Both the position numbers and the translations under genes were made by a program. Below the pieces are notes generated by a model. It searched no databases. It was given only the letters and a program-made list of their open reading frames with translations, and was not told where the DNA came from. From assembly GCF_013391415.1 (NCBI RefSeq), contig NZ_JACAXB010000028.1:1-64000 (forward strand): a stretch of DNA of 64,000 nt, read 5' to 3'. The stretch comes from Aquitalea sp. LB_tupeE. Lineage in GTDB: Bacteria; Pseudomonadota; Gammaproteobacteria; Burkholderiales; Chromobacteriaceae. Positions within the stretch are counted from its first letter, which is position 1; every line of letters starts with the position of its first letter. Below are positions 45,411 through 55,390 of the stretch, in pieces.

Positions 45411-46199
45411 ATGAGAATAGCGCTCGGCATCGAGTATGACGGTCGGGCATTCTCCGGTTGGCAGACTCAGCCGCATGGCAATACCGTTCAGGACAAACTG
45501 AACCAGGCCATCAGCCGGATTGCCGGTCATGAAATTACAACGCTGGCCGCTGGCCGTACCGATGCCGGTGTGCATGCCGCCATGCAGGTGGTGCATTTTG
45601 ATACGCAAACGGTACGCCCGCTGACGGCATGGGTGCGTGGAGTGAATGCCCTGTTGCCGCATGAAGTGGCGGTGGTGTGGGCGCGCGAGGTATCAGACGA
45701 CTTTCATGCGCGCTTCTCTGCATTTTCGCGCTCCTACAGTTATTTCCTGCTGACCCATCCGGTACGGCCCTGCCTGCTGGCCGGCAAGGTGGGCTGGTAT
45801 CACCAGCAGCTGGATGTGGACGCAATGCGCCGTGCTGCACAGTGCTTGCTGGGTCAGCATGATTTTTCCAGTTTTCGCGCAGCAGAATGCCAAGCCAAGA
45901 GTCCGCTCAAAAACTTGCAGCAGCTGGATATCAACGAACAGGGCGGTTTGATTCGCTTCGACCTGATGGCCGATGCCTTCCTGCACCATATGGTGCGCAA
46001 TATCGTTGGCGCGCTGCTGTATGTGGGCAAGGGCAGCCTGGATGAGGCCGACTTGCAAGCCCTGCTGGCGGCACGCGACCGTACCCGGGCACCGCCCACC
46101 TTCATGCCGGATGGCCTGTACCTGACCGGTGTGGGCTACCCCGGAGCGTTTGAGCTACCGACGCAGGCTGAGCCTGCCCGACTGGCTTTGTGGAGATGA
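45411..46199 (+). CDS. truA: tRNA pseudouridine(38-40) synthase
   Basis: 262 residues. RIALGIEYDGRAFSGWQTQ start, catalytic Asp51 in AAGRTDAGVHA, and DDFHARFSAFSRSYSYF. ATG 45411; an in-frame GTG two codons earlier is possible. Begins the truA-trpF-trpB-trpA series; trpF starts one base after its stop. Confidence 0.96.
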   Translation: MRIALGIEYDGRAFSGWQTQPHGNTVQDKLNQAISRIAGHEITTLAAGRTDAGVHAAMQVVHFDTQTVRPLTAWVRGVNALLPHEVAVVWAREVSDDFHARFSAFSRSYSYFLLTHPVRPCLLAGKVGWYHQQLDVDAMRRAAQCLLGQHDFSSFRAAECQAKSPLKNLQQLDINEQGGLIRFDLMADAFLHHMVRNIVGALLYVGKGSLDEADLQALLAARDRTRAPPTFMPDGLYLTGVGYPGAFELPTQAEPARLALWR

Positions 46200-46200
46200 A

Positions 46201-46824
46201 GTGACAGTAAGAATAAAGATTTGCGGTATTACTCGACCGCAAGATGGGGTCGAAGCCGCCCGCCTGGGTGCCGATGCCATCGGCCTGGTGTTTTATCCGA
46301 AAAGCCCGCGCAATGTCAGCATCGCCCAGGCGCAGGCGGTGATTGCCGCCTTGCCACCTTTTGTCAGCGTGGTGGCCCTGTTTGTGAACCCGGAACGCAG
46401 CTGGGTGGAAGAAGTGCTGGGCGCCTGCAGTATCGATATCCTGCAGTTTCATGGTGAAGAAAGTGCGGAATTCTGTCGTTCTTTCCAGCGGCCTTATCTC
46501 AAGGCGGTACGGGTAAAACCTGGCCTCGACCTGAGCGCCGCGGCAGCCCAATACCCGGATGCGCGCGGACTGTTGACCGACGCCTTTGTCGAAGGCGCGC
46601 ACGGTGGCACCGGTACCACGTTTGACTGGACCTTGCTGCCGGAAAACCTGCCTCTGCCGTTGATTTTGTCCGGCGGGCTGGACGACAACAATATCGGACA
46701 AGCCGTGGCCGCAGTGCGGCCGGCGGCGGTGGATGTTTCCAGCGGAGTGGAAGCAGCCAAGGGAATCAAAGATGCTGCCAGGATGGCGGCGTTCATATCA
46801 GGAGCAAGGCATGGAGCGGTATGA
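46201..46824 (+). CDS. trpF: Phosphoribosylanthranilate isomerase
   Basis: 207-residue TIM barrel. [11 protein letters not shown] with catalytic Cys8, VALFVNP, LQFHGEE, and [10 protein letters not shown] phosphate-binding end. Start is GTG 46201 because GGAG (46190-46193) precedes it and homology begins there; the longer frame reads inside truA. Separated from truA by one base and overlaps trpB by 14 bp. Confidence 0.96.
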   Translation: MTVRIKICGITRPQDGVEAARLGADAIGLVFYPKSPRNVSIAQAQAVIAALPPFVSVVALFVNPERSWVEEVLGACSIDILQFHGEESAEFCRSFQRPYLKAVRVKPGLDLSAAAAQYPDARGLLTDAFVEGAHGGTGTTFDWTLLPENLPLPLILSGGLDDNNIGQAVAAVRPAAVDVSSGVEAAKGIKDAARMAAFISGARHGAV

Positions 46825-48013
46825 TCTTCCGGATGCAAAAGGCCATTTCGGCCCGTATGGTGGCGTCTATGTTGCCGAAACCTTGATGGCGGCACTGGAC
46901 GAGCTCAAGAACGAATACGAGCGCGTCAAGGCCGACCCCACCTTCTGGGAAGAGTTTCGCCAGGAGCTGAAACACTACGTGGGCCGTCCCAGCCCCATTT
47001 ACCATGCCAAGCGCTGGTCAGAGCAACTGGGCGGTGCGCAGATCTTCTTCAAGCGTGAAGACCTCAACCACACCGGCGCCCACAAGATAAGCAATGCCAT
47101 CGGTCAGGCCCTGCTGGCCCGTCGCATGGGCAAGAAGCGCGTGATTGCCGAAACCGGTGCCGGCCAGCATGGCGTGGCCACCGCCACCGTGGCCGCCCGC
47201 TATGGCATGGAATGTTTTGTCTACATGGGTTCCGAGGACATCAAGCGCCAGTCGCCCAATGTCTTCCGCATGAAGCTGCTGGGTGCCACCGTGGTGCCGG
47301 TGGAGTCTGGCTCCAAAACCCTGAAAGACGCGCTGAACGAAGCCATGCGCGACTGGGTGACTAATGTCGACAGCACCTTCTACATTCTGGGTACGGCGGC
47401 AGGTCCGCATCCTTATCCGATGATGGTGCGGGACTTCCTGTCGGTGATCGGCGAAGAATCCAAAGAGCAGATGCCTGAGCTGACCGGTCGCCAGCCGGAT
47501 GTCGTCGTGGCCTGCGTGGGTGGCGGTTCCAACGCCATCGGCATGTTCTACCCCTATATCAATGTGGACGGTGTGCGCATGGTCGGCGTGGAAGCTGGTG
47601 GTCATGGCATTGACAGCGGCATGCATGCGGCACCCTTGTCCGGTGGTGCCGGCGTGGGCGTGCTGCACGGTGCCAAGAGCTATCTGATGCAGGATGCCAA
47701 CGGCCAGGTTGTCGAGACCCATTCGGTATCGGCCGGTCTGGATTACCCTGGTGTTGGTCCTGAACACAGCTATCTGAAAGATATTGGCCGCGCCGAATAC
47801 GTTGCCATCGACGACAAGGAAGCGCTGGCTGCTTTCCATGACTGTTGTCATCTGGAAGGCATCATCCCGGCGCTGGAATCCAGCCATGCACTGGCCTGGG
47901 CGGCCAAGGTAGCGCCCACCATGGGCAAGGACAAGGTGATTCTGGTCAACCTGTCCGGCCGTGGCGACAAGGACATCAATACCGTGGCCGGCCTGGCCGG
48001 TATCACGCTCTAA
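46811..48013 (+). CDS. trpB: Tryptophan synthase beta subunit
   Basis: 400 residues. PLP lysine Lys92 in [36 protein letters not shown] and [12 protein letters not shown] phosphate loop. Joins indole and serine. ATG 46811 with AGGAGC upstream; overlaps the end of trpF, so co-translated. Confidence 0.98.
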   Translation: MERYDLPDAKGHFGPYGGVYVAETLMAALDELKNEYERVKADPTFWEEFRQELKHYVGRPSPIYHAKRWSEQLGGAQIFFKREDLNHTGAHKISNAIGQALLARRMGKKRVIAETGAGQHGVATATVAARYGMECFVYMGSEDIKRQSPNVFRMKLLGATVVPVESGSKTLKDALNEAMRDWVTNVDSTFYILGTAAGPHPYPMMVRDFLSVIGEESKEQMPELTGRQPDVVVACVGGGSNAIGMFYPYINVDGVRMVGVEAGGHGIDSGMHAAPLSGGAGVGVLHGAKSYLMQDANGQVVETHSVSAGLDYPGVGPEHSYLKDIGRAEYVAIDDKEALAAFHDCCHLEGIIPALESSHALAWAAKVAPTMGKDKVILVNLSGRGDKDINTVAGLAGITL

Positions 48014-48031
48014 CAAGGCGAAGGAAGGCTT

Positions 48032-48820
48032 ATGTCACGTATTGCTGCATGTTTTGCCGCCCTTGAGGGCAAGAAGGCGCTGATTCCCTTCATTACCGCC
48101 GGGGACCCGCATCCGTCCCGCACTGTCGAGCTGATGCACGGTCTGGTGGATGGTGGTGCCGACATCATCGAACTGGGCGTGCCGTTTTCCGACCCGATGG
48201 CCGACGGCCCGGTGATTCAGCGCGCATCGGAACGGGCACTGGTGCACAAGGTGGGCCTGCGCGATGTGCTGGCCATGGTGGCGGAATTCCGCAAAACCAA
48301 CACCACGACGCCAGTGGTGCTGATGGGTTATCTCAACCCGGTGTTCGTCATGGGCTATGCGGCGTTTGCCACTGCTGCCCGTGAAGCGGGTGTGGATGGC
48401 GTACTGACCGTGGACTGCCCGCCGGAAGAAGCGGCCGATCTGTCTGCCGCGCTGATTGCTGCCGACCTGGACCCGGTATTCCTGATCGCCCCTACCACGC
48501 CAGAGGCACGGGTGCGCGAAATCGCCCGTCACGCACGTGGTTATGTCTATTATGTGTCGCTCAAAGGCGTCACCGGTGCAGGAAATCTGGACATTGACGA
48601 CGTAGCGCGTAAAATTGCCGCCCTTAGAGCACATATTCAGGTTCCCATCGGCGTTGGCTTCGGCATTCGCGATGCCGCCACAGCCAAGGCTATCTCCGTG
48701 ACGGCCGATGCGGTGGTGGTGGGGAGCCGACTGGTGCAGGAAATCGAGGCGGCTACAGAACAAACTGCCAAAGAGCGGTTGACCGGTCTGGTAGCGGAAT
48801 TGAAAGCTGCCATTCTTTAA
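48032..48820 (+). CDS. trpA: Tryptophan synthase alpha subunit
   Basis: 262 residues. Catalytic Glu47 in [17 protein letters not shown] and Asp58; [21 protein letters not shown]. Releases indole for TrpB. GGAAGG precedes the ATG; 18 bp after trpB. Confidence 0.98.
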   Translation: MSRIAACFAALEGKKALIPFITAGDPHPSRTVELMHGLVDGGADIIELGVPFSDPMADGPVIQRASERALVHKVGLRDVLAMVAEFRKTNTTTPVVLMGYLNPVFVMGYAAFATAAREAGVDGVLTVDCPPEEAADLSAALIAADLDPVFLIAPTTPEARVREIARHARGYVYYVSLKGVTGAGNLDIDDVARKIAALRAHIQVPIGVGFGIRDAATAKAISVTADAVVVGSRLVQEIEAATEQTAKERLTGLVAELKAAIL

Positions 48821-48832
48821 GGAACACGCAAA

Positions 48833-48854
48833 CGGGGTGACATCACCCCGTTTT
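48833..48854 (+). terminator. Rho-independent terminator between trpA and accD
   Basis: CGGGGTG / CACCCCG arms with ACAT loop flanked by AAA and TTTT. A second stem (CAACCCGGC / GCCGGGTTG, about 48860-48884) follows inside the accD leader. Confidence 0.85.
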
Positions 48855-48903
48855 ACTGACAACCCGGCTGGTCTGGCCGGGTTGTGTTGAGCAAGGAGTC
48901 AGC

Positions 48904-49773
48904 ATGAGCTGGTTGAACAAGCTCCTGCCGCCGAAGATCAAGCGCGATTCCCGCGCTGACAAGCCTTCAGCGGTACCGGAGGGGCTGTGGAGCAAGTGCC
49001 CGGCATGTGAAGCCGTACTGTATTACACCGACCTGGAGAGCAATCTGCAGGTTTGTCCGAAATGTAATCATCACCATCCGCTGAATGCCCGTCAGCGGCT
49101 GGACATGTTGCTGGATGACGAAGGCCGCCGCGAAATCGGTGCCGAGGTCAAACCGGTGGACATTCTCAAGTTCAAGGATGGCAAGCGCTATCCGGACCGC
49201 CTGGCTGCCGCACAAAGCAGCACCGGCGAAGACGACGCACTGGTGGTGATGCAAGGCAGCATCCACTCCATGCCGGCCGTGGTGGCCGCCTTTGAATTCC
49301 GTTTCATTGGCGGTTCCATGGGTTCGGTGGTGGGTGAGCGCTTCGTGCGTGGCGTACAAGCCGCCATCGAAGCCAAGGCACCCTTCATTTGCGTGGCAGC
49401 ATCCGGTGGCGCACGCATGCAGGAAGGCCTGAACTCGCTGATGCAGATGGCCAAAACCAGTGCCGCGCTGCAACTGTTGACTGATCACCAGCTGCCTTTC
49501 ATCTCGGTACTGACCGATCCCACCATGGGTGGCGTGTCCGCCTCCTTCGCCTTCCTGGGTGATGTGGTGATTGGCGAGCCGGGTGCGTTGATCGGCTTTG
49601 CCGGCCCGCGCGTGATCGAGCAGACCGTGCGCGAAACCTTGCCGGAAGGCTTCCAGCGTTCGGAATTCCTGCTGGAAAAAGGTGCCATCGACATGATCGT
49701 CGATCGTCGCGAACTCAAGCGCAAGGTGGCCGAACTGGTGGCCATGCTGCAAAAGCAGCCTGCTGTTGCCTGA
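48904..49773 (+). CDS. accD: Acetyl-CoA carboxylase carboxyltransferase beta subunit
   Basis: 289 residues. N-terminal four-cysteine zinc ribbon ([11 protein letters not shown] and [10 protein letters not shown], about 33-58), then the crotonase-like carboxyltransferase core with [11 protein letters not shown] and [13 protein letters not shown]. Pairs with AccA in malonyl-CoA synthesis. AAGGAG precedes the ATG. Neighbourhood trpA-accD is conserved in beta- and gammaproteobacteria; folC, the usual next gene, is absent here. Confidence 0.97.
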   Translation: MSWLNKLLPPKIKRDSRADKPSAVPEGLWSKCPACEAVLYYTDLESNLQVCPKCNHHHPLNARQRLDMLLDDEGRREIGAEVKPVDILKFKDGKRYPDRLAAAQSSTGEDDALVVMQGSIHSMPAVVAAFEFRFIGGSMGSVVGERFVRGVQAAIEAKAPFICVAASGGARMQEGLNSLMQMAKTSAALQLLTDHQLPFISVLTDPTMGGVSASFAFLGDVVIGEPGALIGFAGPRVIEQTVRETLPEGFQRSEFLLEKGAIDMIVDRRELKRKVAELVAMLQKQPAVA

Positions 49774-49792
49774 GTCATCATCGTGCCAAATG

Positions 49793-49821
49793 AAGCCGCT
49801 TCCTCTGGAAGCGGCTTTTTT
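49793..49821 (+). terminator. Rho-independent terminator after accD
   Basis: AAGCCGCTTCC / GGAAGCGGCTT arms with TCT loop, then T run. It shows that the following oxidoreductase starts after this point. Confidence 0.93.
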
Positions 49822-49885
49822 CATGTCTGCCAGCTGTGCTAGGCTGCCGACATTGCTTGCCCTCTCCACCTTAGAAAGCCTTGCC

Positions 49886-51295
49886 GTGCTTAGCCCCAAT
49901 CAGCTCTCCAGCCTGCAACACATCTTCCCCGCCGACCGCCTGCATCTGGATGCAGCCACCTGCGAACGCTATGGCCAGGACTGGACGCGCTACACCACAC
50001 CGCAAGCCGCTGCGATTGTGTTTCCGGTCAGCATCGACGAAGTACAGGCCGTGGTGCGCTGGGCCAATGTCCACGGGGTGGGGATTGTCCCCTCTGGCGG
50101 CCGTACCGGCCTGTCTGGTGGCGCTGTCGCCACGCAGGGTGAGATAGTGGTGTCCATGGACCGGATGAACTGCATGGACGGTTTTGACCCACTGGCGCGC
50201 ACTGTGCGCTGTCAGGCGGGAGTGGTCACTGCCGCCTTGCAGCAGTTTGCTGCCGATCATGGCTTGTATTATCCGGTGGACTTCGCTTCCAGTGGCTCCA
50301 GCCAGATTGGCGGCAATATTGCCACCAATGCCGGTGGTATCCGGGTGGTGCGCTACGGCATGACCCGCGAGTGGGTAGCCGGCCTCACGGTGGTGACTGG
50401 TAGCGGTGACGTACTGGAGTGCAATCTGGGTCTTACCAAGAACAATACCGGCTATGATTTCCGCCATCTGTTTATCGGTTCTGAAGGTACGCTGGGGCTG
50501 GTGGTGGCTGCCACCATGCGGCTGACCGACCCGCCACCGTTCACCACCGTGCTATTGCTGGCCTTGCCCGGGCTGGCAGACATCATGGCGGTGTTTCACG
50601 CCTTTCGCAGTGCGCTCACGCTGCAAGCCTTCGAATTCTTTTCCGATCTGGCACTGACCCATGTGCTGGCAGCCGAGCAGTCGGCAGCGCCACTGGCAGA
50701 GCGGCAGCCATTCTATGTGTTGCTGGAGCTGGAAACTGTTACCCCGTTGCAGGACGAGGCAGTCTTGCAGGTGTTTGCTGACTGCATGGCGCAGGGGTGG
50801 GTGTGCGATGGCGTCATCGCCCAGTCACAGCAGCAAGCCAAAGCCTTGTGGCGCTTGCGTGAGGGCATCAGCGCCGCCATCACGCCGTATACGCCCTACA
50901 AGAATGACATTTCGGTGGTGCTGAGCCGCTTGCCGGAATTCGTCGCGCGCCTGCAAGGTTTGCTGGCACGTGATTATCCGGACTTTGAGGTGCTGTGGTA
51001 TGGCCATATCGGCGATGGCAACCTGCACATCAATGTGCTGAAACCGGCCAGTTGGGCGCTGGCAGATTTTCGTCATGCCTGTGAACAGGTCAATGAGCAG
51101 GTATTTGCCCTGGTGGCGGAGTTTGCCGGCAGCATGTCAGCAGAACACGGCGTGGGCTTGCTCAAGCGAGATTATCTAGGCGTAACGCGTTCGGCGGCAG
51201 ATATCGCTCTGATGCGCGGTGTGAAAGCAGTTTTTGATCCGAACGACATCATGAATCCTGGCAAGCTGTTGCAGCTGGATGGATCGGATACATGA
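49886..51295 (+). CDS. FAD-linked 2-hydroxyacid dehydrogenase (D-lactate/glycolate oxidase type)
   Basis: 469 residues. FAD_binding_4 domain (about 35-215: VPSGGRTGLSGGAV, NIATNAGGIRVVRYG, LTKNNTGYDFRHLFIGSEGT) and FAD-oxidase C-terminal domain with the metal/substrate motif HIGDGNLHINV and SAEHGVGLLKRDYL. Close to the D-lactate/D-2-hydroxyglutarate dehydrogenase group. The open frame begins before the accD terminator, so the start is downstream; I prefer GTG 49886, where alignment to the family begins, though ATG 49823 is possible. Membrane or cytosolic electron acceptor unknown. Confidence 0.9.
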   Translation: MLSPNQLSSLQHIFPADRLHLDAATCERYGQDWTRYTTPQAAAIVFPVSIDEVQAVVRWANVHGVGIVPSGGRTGLSGGAVATQGEIVVSMDRMNCMDGFDPLARTVRCQAGVVTAALQQFAADHGLYYPVDFASSGSSQIGGNIATNAGGIRVVRYGMTREWVAGLTVVTGSGDVLECNLGLTKNNTGYDFRHLFIGSEGTLGLVVAATMRLTDPPPFTTVLLLALPGLADIMAVFHAFRSALTLQAFEFFSDLALTHVLAAEQSAAPLAERQPFYVLLELETVTPLQDEAVLQVFADCMAQGWVCDGVIAQSQQQAKALWRLREGISAAITPYTPYKNDISVVLSRLPEFVARLQGLLARDYPDFEVLWYGHIGDGNLHINVLKPASWALADFRHACEQVNEQVFALVAEFAGSMSAEHGVGLLKRDYLGVTRSAADIALMRGVKAVFDPNDIMNPGKLLQLDGSDT

Positions 51296-51560
51296 GCTGG
51301 CGGTGAAGTTGATGTGGAAAAGAAGTGGCAATGAAGTTTTTATGCTTATGGAATTTTAATTATAATTAATGCAATTAAATTGCTAATACATATTATATAT
51401 AATTAATTAAAAACAATGACTTAGCTGAATATTTCAATATCCTGGCTTGCCTTGTTTGCAGACTTGTCAAATTAGGCATTGAATCTTGCTGATCTGCCTT
51501 TTTTCTAGGCAGCGCCAGCAAGTGGCTCATGGCAAAAGACTTTTTTTATTTGTTCAGTAC

Positions 51561-51596
51561 TTATCCACAGAGTTATCCGCTGATTGTTGTGGATAA
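51561..51596. promoter_or_regulatory. Cluster of DnaA-box sequences
   Basis: TTATCCACA (51561-51569, perfect R-type box), TTATCCGCT (51573-51581, partial) and TGTGGATAA (51588-51596, perfect box on the other strand) within 36 bp. Consensus is TTATNCACA. Either a DnaA-titration/regulatory site or a remnant origin-like element; neither dnaA nor dnaN is in the window. Confidence 0.6.
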
Positions 51597-51610
51597 TTGC
51601 AGCCCGCTGC

Positions 51611-51645
51611 AAGGGTGTGACCGTGGCTGGCTGGTCACAACCCTT
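51611..51645 (-). terminator. Hairpin downstream of yheS
   Basis: Stem AAGGGTGTGACC / GGTCACAACCCTT (one bulge) with a 10-nt loop, 15 bp after the yheS stop. No clear T run, so the terminator role is uncertain. Confidence 0.45.
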
Positions 51646-51659
51646 GGTAGGCAATGGTT

Positions 51660-53573
51660 TCAGTCTGCCTGTACGCTGCTCTCCAGCGCTTCCAGCTCTT
51701 CTTGCAACAGCATCCAGTCTTCTTCCACTTGCGCCAGTTCGCTGCTGACCACGCCCAAGCGTTTAACGGCTTCGGCCAGCTTGCTCTTGTTGGCGTCGCT
51801 ATAAGCGTCTTCACCGGACATAAAAGCATCCAGCTGGTTTTTTTCCGTGCTCAACTGCTCCAGTTGCTTCTCCAGCTTGGCCAGTTTGCTCAGCAAGGGC
51901 TTTTTCAGCTGGGCCAGTTTCTGGCGGGCTTCGGCCTCCTGGCGCTTCTGCTCCTTGCGGTTGACCGACTGGGCATCGCCGCTGGATGGCTTGTTGCCTT
52001 CGGCCAGCTGGGCCAGACGCCACTGACGGTAGTCTTCCAGATCGCCATCAAACGGCTTGACCGTGCCATCGCTCACCAGCCAGAACAAGTCAGTGGTGGA
52101 TTCCAGCAGGCTGCGGTCGTGGGATACCACGATCAGTGCGCCGGAGAAGTCCTGCAAGGCCAGCGTCAGCGCGTGGCGCATTTCCAGGTCCAGGTGGTTG
52201 GTGGGTTCGTCCAGCAGCAAGAGGTTGGGCTTTTGCCAGACGATCATCGCCAGCGCCAGACGGGCTTTTTCGCCACCGGACATCGGGCCGACCAAGTCGG
52301 TTGCCGTGTCGCCACGGAAATTGAAACCGCCCAGAAAGCTGCGCAGTTCCAGCTCGCGCACCGTGGGTGCCAGGCGCTGCATGTGTTGCAGTGGCGATTC
52401 ATCTTCGCGCAGGGTTTCCAGCTGGTGCTGGGCAAAATAGCCTATCTTCAGCGTTTGCGCCTTGATCACCTCGCCGGCCTGCTGTGGCAAATCACCCGCC
52501 AGCAGCTTCACCAGCGTGGATTTACCGGCACCGTTCACCCCCAGCAGGCCAATGCGGCTGCCAGCTTCCACTGACAGCGACAGGCCGCGCAAGATGGTGG
52601 TGCTGCCATAACCAATATCCACCTTGTCCAGTCGTAGCAATGGATTGGGCAGGTTGTCCGGGCTGTCAAAGTGGAAATCGAACGGCGAGGCCACGTGCGC
52701 CGGGGCAATGCGCTCCAGCTTTTCCAGCGCCTTCACCCGGCTTTGTGCTTGCCTTGCCTTGCTGGCCTTGGCTTTGAAACGGGTGATGAAGGATTCCAGA
52801 TGGGCGATCTGGCGTTGCTGCTTGTCATATTCGCCCTGCTGGCGTGCCAGCTTTTCCGCCCGCATGGTTTCAAACTGGCTGTAATTGCCGGTGTACAGCG
52901 TCAGGGTCTGGTTGGCCACTTCGGCAATATGGCTGCAAATGCTGTCAAGGAAATCGCGGTCGTGCGAGATGATCAGCAAGGTGCCCGGATAGCTTTGCAG
53001 CCAGTCTTCCAGCCACAGTACGGTTTCCAGGTCCAGATGGTTGGTAGGTTCGTCCAGCAGCAGCAGGTCGGAGCGGCACATCAGCGCCTGGGCCAGGTTC
53101 AGCCGCATGCGCCAGCCACCGGAAAAACTCTTTACCGGGTTGCGGTGTGCTTCCACGGCAAAACCGAGGCCGGTCAGCAGTTTGGCGGCACGCGCGGGGG
53201 CGGAGTAGGCGTCGATGCGGGCCAGTTCGCCATGCAGATGGCCAATGGCGCTGCCGTCGTCGCGTGCTTCGGCAGCGGCCAGTTCGGTTTCCAGCTGGCG
53301 CAATTCCTGATCGCCATCCAGTACATAGTCGATGGCGGCGGTGTCCAGTGCTGGGGTTTCCTGCGCCACATGGGCCATCACCCACTGTTTGGGAATGTCG
53401 GCATCACCGGCATCAGCATGCAATTCGCCCTTGAGCAGGGCAAACAGGCTGGACTTACCCACCCCGTTGGCTCCGACCAGGCCGGTTTTGTAACCAGGGT
53501 TCAGGGTGAGGCTGGCGTCGATCAGCAAGTCTTTCAGCCCGCGACGCAGGCTGAGGTTTTTCAGTTGGATCAT
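51660..53573 (-). CDS. yheS: ABC-F ATPase YheS
   Basis: 637 residues, the same length as E. coli YheS and alike throughout. Two ABC domains: Walker A GLVGANGVGKSS and GLLGVNGAGKST, signatures FSGGWRMRLNLA and MSGGEKARLALA, Walker B LLLLDEPTNHLD twice; the linker between them (about 220-300, ARQQGEYDKQQRQ, KASKARQAQSRVKALEKL) and a C-terminal coiled coil (about 545-630). No membrane spans: it acts on the ribosome E-site, easing stalled translation. Lies 42 bp downstream of tsaD on the same strand. Confidence 0.93.
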   Translation of the reverse strand: MIQLKNLSLRRGLKDLLIDASLTLNPGYKTGLVGANGVGKSSLFALLKGELHADAGDADIPKQWVMAHVAQETPALDTAAIDYVLDGDQELRQLETELAAAEARDDGSAIGHLHGELARIDAYSAPARAAKLLTGLGFAVEAHRNPVKSFSGGWRMRLNLAQALMCRSDLLLLDEPTNHLDLETVLWLEDWLQSYPGTLLIISHDRDFLDSICSHIAEVANQTLTLYTGNYSQFETMRAEKLARQQGEYDKQQRQIAHLESFITRFKAKASKARQAQSRVKALEKLERIAPAHVASPFDFHFDSPDNLPNPLLRLDKVDIGYGSTTILRGLSLSVEAGSRIGLLGVNGAGKSTLVKLLAGDLPQQAGEVIKAQTLKIGYFAQHQLETLREDESPLQHMQRLAPTVRELELRSFLGGFNFRGDTATDLVGPMSGGEKARLALAMIVWQKPNLLLLDEPTNHLDLEMRHALTLALQDFSGALIVVSHDRSLLESTTDLFWLVSDGTVKPFDGDLEDYRQWRLAQLAEGNKPSSGDAQSVNRKEQKRQEAEARQKLAQLKKPLLSKLAKLEKQLEQLSTEKNQLDAFMSGEDAYSDANKSKLAEAVKRLGVVSSELAQVEEDWMLLQEELEALESSVQAD

Positions 53574-53615
53574 GTTGGGTTTCTGCGCGGCACAGCGTGC
53601 TGTGCCGACGGGACA

Positions 53616-54641
53616 TTAAGCAGCGGGAAGCGTGGACAAATCCCAGCGTGGTTTGATGGAGTAGCTGCCGGGTGCCGTGGCATGTTGCAAGCGCATGGCA
53701 CCGGCAAAGGCAATCATTGCGCCATTGTCGGTACACAGCGCCAATGGCGGGTAGAACACCTCCAGCTTGCGCTTTGCGGCAGCCTGATCCAGCGCAGCAC
53801 GCAGTTGCTTGTTGGCACCAACGCCACCGGCCACCACCAGCTTTTTCATGCCAGTCTGTTTTAGTGCCTTGAGCGATTTGCTGACCAGCACCTCGACAAT
53901 GGCTTCCTGAAAGGCCCGGCAAATATCCTTGCGGGTTTGTTCGTCAATCTGGCCGTGTTCGGCTTCAACCTGCTTGCTGAGGGTCAGTACGGCAGTTTTC
54001 AGGCCGGAGAAGCTCATGTCCAGATTGTCGCTGTGCAGCATGGGGCGTGGCAGATTGAAGCGGGCCGGGTCGCCTTCTTCGGCCAGGCGCGATAGCAGCG
54101 GGCCGCCGGGGTAGGGCAGGCCCAGCAGCTTGGCGGTTTTGTCGAAGGCTTCGCCTGCGGCATCGTCCAGTGTTTCGCCCAGCACTTCATACTGGCCGAT
54201 GCCGTGCACCGCCATCAGCTGGGTGTGACCGCCGGAAACCAGCAGCGCAATAAACGGAAAGTCCGGGCGCGGGTCGGCCAGCAGCGGCGACAGCAAGTGG
54301 CCTTCCAGATGATGGACGCCGATTACCGGGATATCCAGGCCGAAGGCCAGCGCATTGGCCACGCTGGCACCCACCATCAGCGCACCGCCAAGGCCGGGGC
54401 CCTGGGTGTAGGCAATGGCATCCACATCGGCCAGTGTTTTGCCGGCATCAGCCAGGCAGGCTTCGGTCAATGGAATGACGCGGCGGATGTGGTCGCGGCT
54501 GGCCAGTTCAGGCACCACGCCACCGTATTCGGCGTGCATGGCCATTTGCGTATGTAGTTGGTGGGCAATCAGGCCCGCCGTGAGGTCGTACAGTGCAACG
54601 CCGGTTTCGTCGCACGATGATTCGATTCCAAGTACCAGCAT
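53616..54641 (-). CDS. tsaD: tRNA N6-adenosine threonylcarbamoyltransferase
   Basis: 341 residues, ASKHA fold. [15 protein letters not shown] start, metal ligands His111 and His115 in [15 protein letters not shown] and [10 protein letters not shown]. Transfers the threonylcarbamoyl group to A37 of ANN-decoding tRNAs with TsaB/TsaE. Start ATG 54641 by homology; the longer frame adds a non-conserved leader. rpsU, a frequent neighbour, is absent; yheS follows. Confidence 0.96.
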   Translation of the reverse strand: MLVLGIESSCDETGVALYDLTAGLIAHQLHTQMAMHAEYGGVVPELASRDHIRRVIPLTEACLADAGKTLADVDAIAYTQGPGLGGALMVGASVANALAFGLDIPVIGVHHLEGHLLSPLLADPRPDFPFIALLVSGGHTQLMAVHGIGQYEVLGETLDDAAGEAFDKTAKLLGLPYPGGPLLSRLAEEGDPARFNLPRPMLHSDNLDMSFSGLKTAVLTLSKQVEAEHGQIDEQTRKDICRAFQEAIVEVLVSKSLKALKQTGMKKLVVAGGVGANKQLRAALDQAAAKRKLEVFYPPLALCTDNGAMIAFAGAMRLQHATAPGSYSIKPRWDLSTLPAA

Positions 54642-54763
54642 GATGGCTTTATAACGGGGCAATCTTTCCATTTTACCGGCTAATCTTTGTCTGCCCAAAT
54701 CGGGAATGATAGTCTGTGCCAATCATGCGCATCTGCGCGCAACAAAACAGGAAGGGACTGGCA

Positions 54764-55180
54764 GTGAAAGCAAGACTGAAATGGGTGGACGGCGTGTGTT
54801 TCATGGGTGAAAGCGGCAGCGGCCATGCCGTGGTGATGGACGGTGCGCCGGAAGGCGGTGGCCGTAATCTCGGCCCGCGTCCAATGGAATTGCTGCTGCT
54901 GGGCACCGCTGGCTGTACCAGTTATGACGTGATTTCCATCCTGAAAAAGTCGCGCCAGCAAGTGACGGACTGCTGGGTAGAGATGGAAGCGGAACGCGCT
55001 GATACCGAACCCAAGGTATTCACCAAGATTCATTTCCATTTTGTGGTGACCGGGCGTGAGCTGAAGCCGGAGGTGGTGGAGCGTGCCATCAAGTTGTCGG
55101 CGGAAAAATACTGCTCGGCTTCCATCATGCTGGGCAAGACAGCCGACATCACCCACGATTTCGAGGTGCGTGAGGGCTGA
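54764..55180 (+). CDS. yhfA: OsmC-family protein YhfA
   Basis: 138 residues, closely like E. coli YhfA: KARLKWVDGVCFMGESGSGH, PMELLLLGTAGCTSYDVISI, FHFVVTGRELKPEVVERAI and LSAEKYCSASIML. The two redox cysteines of the OsmC fold (about residues 50 and 113) are present, so peroxide reduction is possible. GTG start at 54764 behind AAGGGAC; an upstream ATG 16 codons earlier has no support. Divergent from tsaD. Confidence 0.9.
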   Translation: MKARLKWVDGVCFMGESGSGHAVVMDGAPEGGGRNLGPRPMELLLLGTAGCTSYDVISILKKSRQQVTDCWVEMEAERADTEPKVFTKIHFHFVVTGRELKPEVVERAIKLSAEKYCSASIMLGKTADITHDFEVREG

Positions 55181-55222
55181 TCTCCGCCTGACGCCTGGCT
55201 GTCTGTGCGCAGCCCGGACGTG

Positions 55223-55260
55223 AAAACCGCCGCTATCTGACAGGAAGCGGCGGTTTTGTT
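55223..55260 (+). terminator. Rho-independent terminator after yhfA
   Basis: AAAACCGCCGC (55223-55233) / GCGGCGGTTTT (55247-55257) with a 13-nt loop, followed by GTTTTG. Confidence 0.9.
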
Positions 55261-55390
55261 TTGCCGGCGGCGGCAGTCGGCGAGACGCGGCGGCAAAACT
55301 TGCCGCCTTGCCAGACTTTTACTGTCCGTACTGGGCGGCAACGCAGGCCTCCAGTCAATAAAATCAGGTATCTACGGTTTGCAAATGGGC

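Larger units (their letters stand above)
51296..51660. other. AT-rich intergenic region with DnaA boxes
   Basis: About 365 bp. The stretch 51340-51425 is almost free of G and C and stands out in this GC-rich DNA. To its right lie consensus DnaA boxes (separate entry) and a long hairpin at 51611-51645 (AAGGGTGTGACC / GGTCACAACCCTT), which sits just after the convergent yheS stop. No gene seen. Confidence 0.5.

Noticed and set aside
46100-46260. Search for a trp leader or T-box before trpF.
   Set aside because: trpF begins one base after truA and there is no room for a leader; control must act upstream or elsewhere.
49766-49885. Earlier start for the FAD-linked dehydrogenase at the upstream start codon of its open frame.
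   Set aside because: That frame runs through the accD terminator, and the first 40 residues lack resemblance to the family.
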